This document shows, piece by piece, positions 9,072 through 13,863 of a DNA stretch of 13,863 nucleotides. The notes beneath the pieces are model-generated. The model saw nothing but the letters and a program-made list of their open reading frames with translations. It made no database searches and was not told the DNA's origin. Numbering within the stretch: the stretch's first letter is position 1; each line of letters begins with the position of its first letter. The DNA lies in contig JACKDJ010000014.1 in the NCBI GenBank assembly GCA_020633625.1, forward strand, positions 97,501 through 111,363, given 5' to 3'. A program made the position numbers and the translations under genes. The stretch comes from Myxococcales bacterium. GTDB taxonomy: Bacteria > Myxococcota_A > Bradymonadia > REDH01.

Positions 9072-9600
9072 CGTCCATGTCGAGGCCGATCGCGCCGTCG
9101 AGATCGGCTTCTTCGAGGACGGTGTCGGCGAACGTGGCGTCGGTCAGGTCGGCGCCGACGAGCGTCGCGTTCGTGAAGTCGGCGGAGCTGAGGTCTGCGC
9201 CGTTGAGGGCGGCCGACGTGAAGTCCGACGACGTGAAGTCGCCCTCGGACAGGTCGGCGTCGACGAGCGAGGCGGTGACGAAGACGGCGCCGTTGAAGTC
9301 GCCGCCGGTCATCGTCGCGGTGTCGAGCGTCGCGTTCGTGAAGTCCGCGCCGCTGGCCTTGCACTCGGTGAAGTCGGCCTCGGTGAGGTTCGCTTCGGCG
9401 AAGTTGGCGTCAGAGACGTCGGAGCCGCTGAAGTCGCACTGCGTGCAGTCGGCGCCGGTGAAGTTGGCGCGAGAGAGGTCGACGCCGGCGAGGATCCTGC
9501 CCTTGAGGTCGGCGCCGGTCAGATCGATTCCAGAGAGAGACTCCTCCTCGAAGGACTCTCCGGCGTCGAGGCGCTCGAGCAGTTCGTCGACCGTGATCAT
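9064..9600 (-). CDS. Acidic pentapeptide-repeat protein
   Basis: A 178-aa protein. After a short N-terminal helix (about 1-20, ITVDELLERLDAG), residues about 23-172 are near-continuous pentapeptide repeats of the A(D/N)(L/F)xx type, for example GADLK, RANFT, GADFT and SSADF. These fold into a right-handed quadrilateral beta-helix, and about 28-30 repeats make roughly seven coils. Composition is extreme: about 40 Asp/Glu against 5 Lys/Arg by my count, ending in DMDDD. Cys52 and Cys55 form a CxxC. Known relatives such as MfpA and Qnr mimic DNA and bind gyrase or topoisomerase IV, but most family members have no known function and acidity alone does not prove that role. ATG 9600 is preferred to an in-frame TTG at 9606; AGG lies 6 nt upstream. 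It heads a likely unit with purN. Confidence 0.9.
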   Translation of the reverse strand: MITVDELLERLDAGESFEEESLSGIDLTGADLKGRILAGVDLSRANFTGADCTQCDFSGSDVSDANFAEANLTEADFTECKASGADFTNATLDTATMTGGDFNGAVFVTASLVDADLSEGDFTSSDFTSAALNGADLSSADFTNATLVGADLTDATFADTVLEEADLDGAIGLDMDDD

Positions 9601-9664
9601 GCGCAACCTGTCTTTGCGTAGGGAAATCCGGTGTCTGGGCCGAGATCAGCGACCCAGGGCGACG

Positions 9665-9693
9665 GCGATAAATTACGCTTTCGAGGTTGTCAA
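9665..9693 (-). promoter_or_regulatory. Predicted sigma-70-type promoter of the pentapeptide-purN unit
   Basis: On the minus strand a perfect -35 TTGACA (9688-9693) is followed by a 17-bp spacer and TATCGC (9665-9670) as the -10. The spacer is AT-rich for this genome. Transcription would begin near 9658, giving a leader of about 58 nt before ATG 9600. The -35 lies inside the palindrome described separately, so regulation is likely. Confidence 0.55.
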
Positions 9694-9710
9694 ACGATCA
9701 TCGTTCGACA
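9688..9710. promoter_or_regulatory. 23-bp near-perfect palindromic operator candidate with Fur-box-like core
   Basis: The plus strand reads TGTCAAACGAT, then a central C at 9699, then ATCGTTCGACA. The arms pair at 10 of 11 positions (mismatch at 9692/9706). The inner 13 bp, AACGATcATCGTT (9693-9705), match the centre of the classical Fur box (AATGATnATCATT) at 10 of 12 arm bases. The flanks do not match that box. It covers the -35 element of the pentapeptide-gene promoter, the usual place for a repressor site. The binding protein is unknown; a Fur-family member is one candidate, and one is encoded at the left end of this window. Confidence 0.55.
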
Positions 9711-9813
9711 TCTGCCGGCGCGGCGCGAACGGCGCGACGGGCCTCCCCGGCGCCGGCAAAGTCCCAAAGGAGCGGCCGCCTCTGGCCCGCGGCTGGGAGG
9801 CACACCCCGGCCT

Positions 9814-9863
9814 CGGTCAGGGGAAGAAGCCGCCGCGGCCCGGTCAGGGGAAGAAGCCGCCGC
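9814..9863. repeat. Direct repeat, 23 identical bp at 27-bp period, across a gene 3' end
   Basis: Bases 9814-9836 and 9841-9863 are identical over 23 bp and separated by 4 bp. The right-hand copy contains the last codons (GGFFP) and the TGA stop of the Cys-rich lipoprotein gene. The left-hand copy lies just beyond that stop. This is a recent-looking tandem duplication of the gene terminus. It does not form a hairpin, so it is not a terminator. Confidence 0.9.
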
Positions 9864-11709
9864 CGTCGGAGCAGTAGGGGATCGAGTCCGGGATCGGAAG
9901 CAGCGGGGTCTGGCAAGTCTCGCCGTCGCGGCAGCTTCCGGCGTCGGCGGTGTCGCAGCCCTTGCAGCGGTAGATGAAGCTCGACGAGAGCAGATCGATG
10001 AACGATTCGCACGTCGTGCCGGCCGGACAGCTCGCGCCCAGCGGGTCGTCGCCGCCGCACCGCCCGATGGTGTAGCAGCCAACCGTCGGATCGCAGGCGA
10101 CACCGTCGGGGCTCGCGCCGATCGAGGCGGCGATGGACTGGCACTGCGCGTCACTCGTGCACGCGGTGGCGACCTCGACGCACTCCCCCGTCGCGTCGCA
10201 GACGAAGCCGGACGGGCAGGTGCACGGCGTGCACTCACCGTCGACGCACACCTCGCCGGCGGCGCAGTCGCCGCTCGTGCGGCAGTCGACGCACACGCGG
10301 GCGACGCAGTAGCCGCCCGGGCAGTTCGAGTCCGTCGTGCACGAAGTCCCGCTCGGCGTCTCGCAGCTCAGGGACACCGCGCTGCAGGTGCGCGACGTCG
10401 CGGCGCAGTCCGTGCGGCGCGTCACGGCGTCGAAGACACACGTCCCAGACGTGCACGCGCCGTTGCCGGTGTACGAGACCAACACGGTGCCTTCGCAGCG
10501 CCCACGGGGCGCCGGGCAGTCCGCGGTCGACGTGCACTCCGGCTCGCCGCCCACGCACACACCCGCCTCGCAGGTCTCGTCGGACGCGCAGCGCTGGGCG
10601 AGGGCGAAGCCGGAGCCGTTGGCCGCGCAGACGTACGCGTCGCCGCCGTCGCAGCGGCGCTCTCCGGGGCTGCAGACCCGCGCCTGACAGACGCCGGCGT
10701 TGCAGTACGACGAGCTCGGGCACGACTCGGTGCGAGACGAGGTCCCACGGCCGTCGCAGATGACGAGCCCGTCGCCGGCCGCGGTGCACTCGGTGGTTCC
10801 CGGGGTGCAGACCTGCGGCACGCAGGCACCCGCGGTCGCGTCGCACCACGCGAACTCCGCCGCGCAGTTGCGCTCGATGGGCCGCCCGGAGCCGTCACAG
10901 GTCACCAGCGACTCGCCGACGCACCGCGCGGACCCGATCTCGCACGAGTCGCTCGTGCACTGGCCCGCGACGCAGACGAAGCCGTCGGAGCACGTCGACG
11001 AGACGACCTCGGCGCTCCCTGTCGCGTTGCACACCAGCACGTCGTCTCCGTCGCAGCGGCTGCCGCCCGGCTCGCAGACCAGCGGAAGACAGGTCCCCTC
11101 GACACACTCGCAGCCGCCCGCCGCGGACTGGCACGCCGGTACGAGGTCGCAGCGCACCGTCGACTGGGTCAGGCCCGCCGCGTCGCAGACGACGACGGTG
11201 TCGCCATCGCAGGTGCGGGAGCGCGGCTCGCAGACCTGCGCCTGGCACTCGCCGGCGACGCAGCCGGTGTCGCCGCCGCAGCTGCCGAGCTGGCGTGTGC
11301 CGTCGACGCACTGATACGGCGTGCGGGCGTCGATGCAGCCGACCTCGCCGGCGTCGCACGCCTGCGAGAGGCACGTCGCCCCCTCGGTCCCCGCCACGCA
11401 CGCGTCGTCGCCGCAGTTGATTCGCTGGAGCGACGTGCCCGCGTCATTGCAGACGACGGCGACGTTCCCGTCGCAGCTCCCGGCGCCGGGCTCGCAGACG
11501 CGCGCGTCGACGGCGACGCACACCCCTTCGCGGCACACCTCCCCGCCGGCGCAGTCGGAGTGCTGCTCGCACGATGCGCCGCCCCCACCGCCATCGCCCG
11601 TCCCGACGTCGCTGACGACATCGCCGAACGTCCCGAAGACGGGGGAGTCGGTCCCGCAGCCGGTGAGCGACGCGAGCAGCGGGAGCACGAAGAGGGGCGA
11701 GACGCGCAT
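9844..11709 (-). CDS. Large Cys-rich repeat lipoprotein
   Basis: A 621-aa predicted lipoprotein, probably on the outer membrane or cell surface. The signal peptide MRVSPLFVLPLLASLTG ends in a good lipobox (LTGC, Cys18). A Gly/Asp-rich linker (about 19-45) follows, then a short Cys knot (SCEQHSDCAGGEVCREGVC). Residues about 72-388 hold seven repeats of roughly 42-50 aa, starting at Cys72, 118, 160, 212, 256, 301 and 346. Each has the pattern C-x6-C-x7-9-C-x9-12-C-x4-6-C, often starting C(E/S/T)PG followed by CDG. The C-terminal third (about 389-621) has more irregular Cys motifs such as ADCPAPRGRC and GEVCVDGEC. I count 81 Cys, leaving 80 after the lipid-linked one, enough for 40 disulfides. 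Similar Cys-repeat lipoproteins are common in Myxococcota, but I cannot name the family or function. ATG 11709 is chosen for the signal peptide and agrees with the predicted promoter. Confidence 0.82.
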   Translation of the reverse strand: MRVSPLFVLPLLASLTGCGTDSPVFGTFGDVVSDVGTGDGGGGGASCEQHSDCAGGEVCREGVCVAVDARVCEPGAGSCDGNVAVVCNDAGTSLQRINCGDDACVAGTEGATCLSQACDAGEVGCIDARTPYQCVDGTRQLGSCGGDTGCVAGECQAQVCEPRSRTCDGDTVVVCDAAGLTQSTVRCDLVPACQSAAGGCECVEGTCLPLVCEPGGSRCDGDDVLVCNATGSAEVVSSTCSDGFVCVAGQCTSDSCEIGSARCVGESLVTCDGSGRPIERNCAAEFAWCDATAGACVPQVCTPGTTECTAAGDGLVICDGRGTSSRTESCPSSSYCNAGVCQARVCSPGERRCDGGDAYVCAANGSGFALAQRCASDETCEAGVCVGGEPECTSTADCPAPRGRCEGTVLVSYTGNGACTSGTCVFDAVTRRTDCAATSRTCSAVSLSCETPSGTSCTTDSNCPGGYCVARVCVDCRTSGDCAAGEVCVDGECTPCTCPSGFVCDATGECVEVATACTSDAQCQSIAASIGASPDGVACDPTVGCYTIGRCGGDDPLGASCPAGTTCESFIDLLSSSFIYRCKGCDTADAGSCRDGETCQTPLLPIPDSIPYCSDGGGFFP

Positions 11710-11724
11710 GAGGGGAGCCAGCGT

Positions 11725-11741
11725 TCGAGGTCTCGCCTCGA
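11725..11741. promoter_or_regulatory. Short inverted repeat overlapping the -10 of the Cys-rich lipoprotein promoter
   Basis: TCGAGG-tctcg-CCTCGA has 6-bp arms around a 5-nt loop. It overlaps the predicted -10 (11738-11743) and start site of the lipoprotein promoter, so it could be an operator or a 5'-leader hairpin. The arms are short and chance occurrence is possible. Confidence 0.3.
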
Positions 11742-11766
11742 TAGCGCGTCCGAGCGGTCTGCTCAA
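11738..11766 (-). promoter_or_regulatory. Predicted sigma-70-type promoter of the Cys-rich lipoprotein gene
   Basis: On the minus strand TTGAGC (11761-11766) and TATCGA (11738-11743) are separated by exactly 17 bp. Transcription would begin near 11731, about 22 nt before the ATG at 11709. The -10 resembles TATCGC of the pentapeptide-gene promoter. Confidence 0.45.
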
Positions 11767-11906
11767 GGGCCGGTGCGCCGCGCGACACGACGATGGCGCG
11801 CTGGCGCGAGCCGTCGCGGCGCCGCGGATCGCGCCGCGCACCCCGTGTCGGTGCGCGCGCGCCCCGCGTGGTGTACGACGAGCCTGACCCCGCACCCCGC
11901 CTCACG

Positions 11907-12815
11907 ATGTCGACCCTCAAGCGCCTCCCCGCTCCGCCCCTCCCCGCCTGGCTCGACGCCGCCCTCCCGTTCGACCGCTACCGCGTCGATCTCGGCGCGT
12001 GGCGCATGCACGTGATGGAGGCCGGCACGGGGCCCACGGTCCTGATGCTCCACGGCAACCCCACGTGGGGCTACCTCTGGCGCCGCGTCGCGGCCGAGCT
12101 GGGCGACGGCTTTCGCGTGGTCATCCCCGACCTCATCGGGCTGGGCCTGTCCGACAAGCCGCACGCGTCGTGCGAGCACACGCTGGAGCGCCACATCGAC
12201 TGGGTCGGGCGCCTCATCGACGGCCTCGACCTGCGCGATCTCATCTTCGTCGGTCAGGACTGGGGCGGCCCCATCGGCCTCGGCGCGCTCGCCGCGCGGC
12301 CCGACCGAGTCCGCGGCATCGTCCTCGGCAACACGGTCATCGCGCCCCCGCGCGAGGGGTTCCGCCCGACGCTCTTTCACCGCTCCGCGCACGCGCCGAT
12401 CGTCTCTGACGTCTTGTTCCGCGTCGCCGGCTTCCCGCAGATCGCGCTTCACACGGCGCAGGGCGATCGGCGCTCGATCTCCGGCGACGTTGCGCGGGCC
12501 TACCGCTGGCCCCTCCGCTCGGTGCGCGACCGAAAGGGCCCCCTTGCCCTGACGCGGATGGTCCCCGACGGGCAGCACCACCCGTCCGTCCCGGCCCTCC
12601 GCCGCGTCTTCGAGTTCGCGACCCGCTTCGAGGGCCCGATCGCCTGTGTCTGGGGCGACCGTGACCCCGTGCTCGGCTCGGTCGGGCGCTACGTCGAGCG
12701 GATCCTCCCGAACGCGACGATGCGGCACACCGACGCCGGCCACTTCTTGCAAGAGGAGGTCCCCGACCTGCTCGCGGACGCCATCCGCGAGGTCGCGGCC
12801 CGCGCGCCCGCCTAA
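11907..12815 (+). CDS. Haloalkane dehalogenase-like alpha/beta hydrolase
   Basis: A 302-aa cytoplasmic alpha/beta hydrolase of the haloalkane dehalogenase/epoxide hydrolase group, which act through a covalent ester on an Asp nucleophile. Visible motifs are LMLHGNPTWGYLWRR (47-60), the strand VVIPDLIGLGLSDKP, the nucleophile elbow VGQDWGG with Asp118 followed by Trp119 (a known halide-contact position), the acid candidate Asp253 in VWGDRDPVLG, and His279 in DAGHF. Asn51 after HG is the second halide-contact residue in some dehalogenases. The cap (about 148-215) contains only Trp201, so a DhlA-type cap tryptophan is not evident and true dehalogenase activity is uncertain. The start at 11907 is supported by homology; the frame is open upstream to 11793 but that part is Arg-rich. 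It is divergent from the Cys-rich lipoprotein gene and followed after 80 bp by the peptidase gene. Confidence 0.82.
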   Translation: MSTLKRLPAPPLPAWLDAALPFDRYRVDLGAWRMHVMEAGTGPTVLMLHGNPTWGYLWRRVAAELGDGFRVVIPDLIGLGLSDKPHASCEHTLERHIDWVGRLIDGLDLRDLIFVGQDWGGPIGLGALAARPDRVRGIVLGNTVIAPPREGFRPTLFHRSAHAPIVSDVLFRVAGFPQIALHTAQGDRRSISGDVARAYRWPLRSVRDRKGPLALTRMVPDGQHHPSVPALRRVFEFATRFEGPIACVWGDRDPVLGSVGRYVERILPNATMRHTDAGHFLQEEVPDLLADAIREVAARAPA

Positions 12816-12895
12816 CGCGCCCGAGCCGGAGCGGTCACCCTTGACGCCACCGGGCGGCGACGTCAGATCCGGCCCACCTCTTGCCCCCGCGCGTC

Positions 12896-13863
12896 ATGCT
12901 CGATCCCATCGCCCTCCCCGACTCCGACGACGTCCTCGCGGACCGCACTCTGGCGCACCTCTCGCGCGTCGTCGCGATCGACAGCGCCAGCGACGAGCGG
13001 TCCGACACGATCCCGTCGACAGACGGCCAGCGCGTGCTCGCCGCCGCGCTCGTCGACTTCTTCGCGGAGCGCGGCTGCAGCGTCGACGTCGACCGCTTCG
13101 GCTCGGTCGTCGCGACGCTTGCGGGGCGCGGCGCCCTGGCCGACGCCGCGCCGCTCGCGCTGCTCGTTCACCTCGACACGGCGCGCGGAACCGCCGCCGA
13201 ACCCAGCCTCGACGTCCGGCGCGCGTGGGACGGCACCCGCGTCCCGTACCGCGACAACGACGCGCTGCAGGTCAGCGTCGAAAACTACCCCGACCTCGAG
13301 CGCTACCTCGACCAAGACCTCGTCTTCGGCTCCGGCACCGCCCCGTTCGGCCTCGACGACAAGCTCGGCCTGGCCCACATGATGACGCTCGTCGACACGC
13401 TCGCGCGACACACCGGCGTCCCGCACGTCCCGCTCGTCCTGGTCGCGCGGCCCGACGAAGAGATCGGCCGCCACGCCGCCCTCGTCGGCGTCGCCGAGGA
13501 GCTGTCCGGGCGCGGCGTGACGTTTGGGTACACGCTCGACGGCCTCGAGCCATACGAGATCAACACCGAGAACTTCAACGCGAGCCAGGCGACGGTCCGC
13601 TTCGCCAGCCGCGCCCCAGATACCGCCGCTCCGATTCACCTCGAGATCCGGCTCGGCGGCGTCAACACACACGGCGCGACCGCCCGCGAAGAGGGCCACC
13701 GCGCCGCGACCCGGTTCGGCGCCCAGCTCGTCGCGCGGCTCCGGGCCGAGGGCGTCGACGCGCGCGCGGTCGGCTTCGAGTCGGACGCGCTGCGCGACTG
13801 CGACGCGGTCGCCTGCTTCGCGTGCGGCAGCGAGTCCGACGCCGCGGCCGTCGAGGCGGCGGT
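12896..13863 (+). CDS. Peptidase T-like M20 metallopeptidase (3' end outside window)
   Basis: M20B peptidases such as PepT are di-zinc aminopeptidases that release N-terminal residues from tripeptides in the cytosol. The frame from ATG 12896 stays open to the last base (322 codons). Motifs follow PepT order: PSTDGQ (40-45; PSTEGQ in E. coli), VHLDTA with His92 and Asp94, FGLDDKLGLA with bridging Asp154, DEEIG with catalytic Glu188 and metal-ligand Glu189, YTLDG with Asp215, and ENFNASQ (225-231), the PepT-type ENFNAA. A difference is the dimerisation-domain segment VNTHGATAREEGHR (256-269), where E. coli PepT has NVHPGTAKG; the His is kept but the rest is altered, so this is a PepT-like subfamily rather than certain PepT. 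The second metal-binding half is missing. A weak TTGACG with poor -10 precedes it; it may be co-transcribed with the upstream hydrolase. Confidence 0.87.
   Translation, partial: MLDPIALPDSDDVLADRTLAHLSRVVAIDSASDERSDTIPSTDGQRVLAAALVDFFAERGCSVDVDRFGSVVATLAGRGALADAAPLALLVHLDTARGTAAEPSLDVRRAWDGTRVPYRDNDALQVSVENYPDLERYLDQDLVFGSGTAPFGLDDKLGLAHMMTLVDTLARHTGVPHVPLVLVARPDEEIGRHAALVGVAEELSGRGVTFGYTLDGLEPYEINTENFNASQATVRFASRAPDTAAPIHLEIRLGGVNTHGATAREEGHRAATRFGAQLVARLRAEGVDARAVGFESDALRDCDAVACFACGSESDAAAVEAA

Noticed and set aside
9714..9757. Inverted repeat GCCGGCGC...GCGCCGGC as a terminator of the Cys-rich gene
   Set aside because: The loop is 28 nt and no T-run follows on either strand; expected in GC-rich DNA.
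11815..11826. Perfect palindrome CGCGGCGCCGCG upstream of the dehalogenase-like gene
   Set aside because: Made only of G and C in a GC-saturated stretch, so chance is likely; no promoter elements next to it.
12841..12869. TTGACG-N17-CAGATC as a promoter of the peptidase gene
   Set aside because: The -10 has only two matches to the consensus; too weak to annotate.
12863..13699. 278-codon minus-strand open frame at the right end
   Set aside because: The plus strand here encodes the PepT-like peptidase with metal and catalytic motifs; the minus frame has only biased sequence.

Overview
The window is GC-rich throughout, with third codon positions mostly G or C, and has a compact gene layout. 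The gene families (a parC-parE pair, a DUF2293 protein, a large Cys-repeat lipoprotein, YceI, a Big2-like lipoprotein) suggest a Myxococcota/deltaproteobacterial chromosome. That assignment is an inference from gene content; there is no rRNA or other taxonomic marker here. No tRNA, rRNA, insertion sequence, phage gene or CRISPR array was seen.

Left arm, minus strand (1-2181): read in the direction of transcription, this holds a 74-aa single-pass membrane protein, a striking tandem repeat array (1756-1956), a secreted YceI-family protein, a lipoprotein with a Big2-like Ig fold, and the 5' part of a Fur-family regulator that runs off the left end. A 185-bp divergent gap with a 7-1-7 palindrome separates this arm from the next.

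Centre, plus strand (2367-7397): parC, parE and a DUF2293 gene form a tight operon (10-nt gap, then a TGATG stop/start overlap). ParC lacks a GyrA box in the first blade of its C-terminal domain, so the pair reads as topoisomerase IV rather than gyrase. ParC has Gln at the usual quinolone-contact Ser position and a GyrA-box-like motif displaced to the end of the protein.

Right-centre, minus strand (7398-11709): a Cys-rich repeat lipoprotein (about 81 Cys) comes first. It is followed by a probable three-gene unit: a very acidic pentapeptide-repeat protein, purN (8-nt overlap) and an alpha/beta hydrolase. The pentapeptide gene has a sigma-70-like promoter whose -35 box lies inside a 23-bp near-perfect palindrome with a Fur-box-like core. 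The hydrolase stop codon abuts the DUF2293 stop codon of the opposing operon with no spacing.

Right end, plus strand (11907-13863): a haloalkane-dehalogenase-like hydrolase and the first 322 codons of a peptidase T-like M20 metallopeptidase that runs off the window.

No complete unknown defence or biosynthetic system is evident. The most unusual elements are the modular repeat array, the palindromic operator, and an acidic pentapeptide protein (a fold known to mimic DNA and bind topoisomerases) encoded about 2.4 kb from the topoisomerase IV operon.
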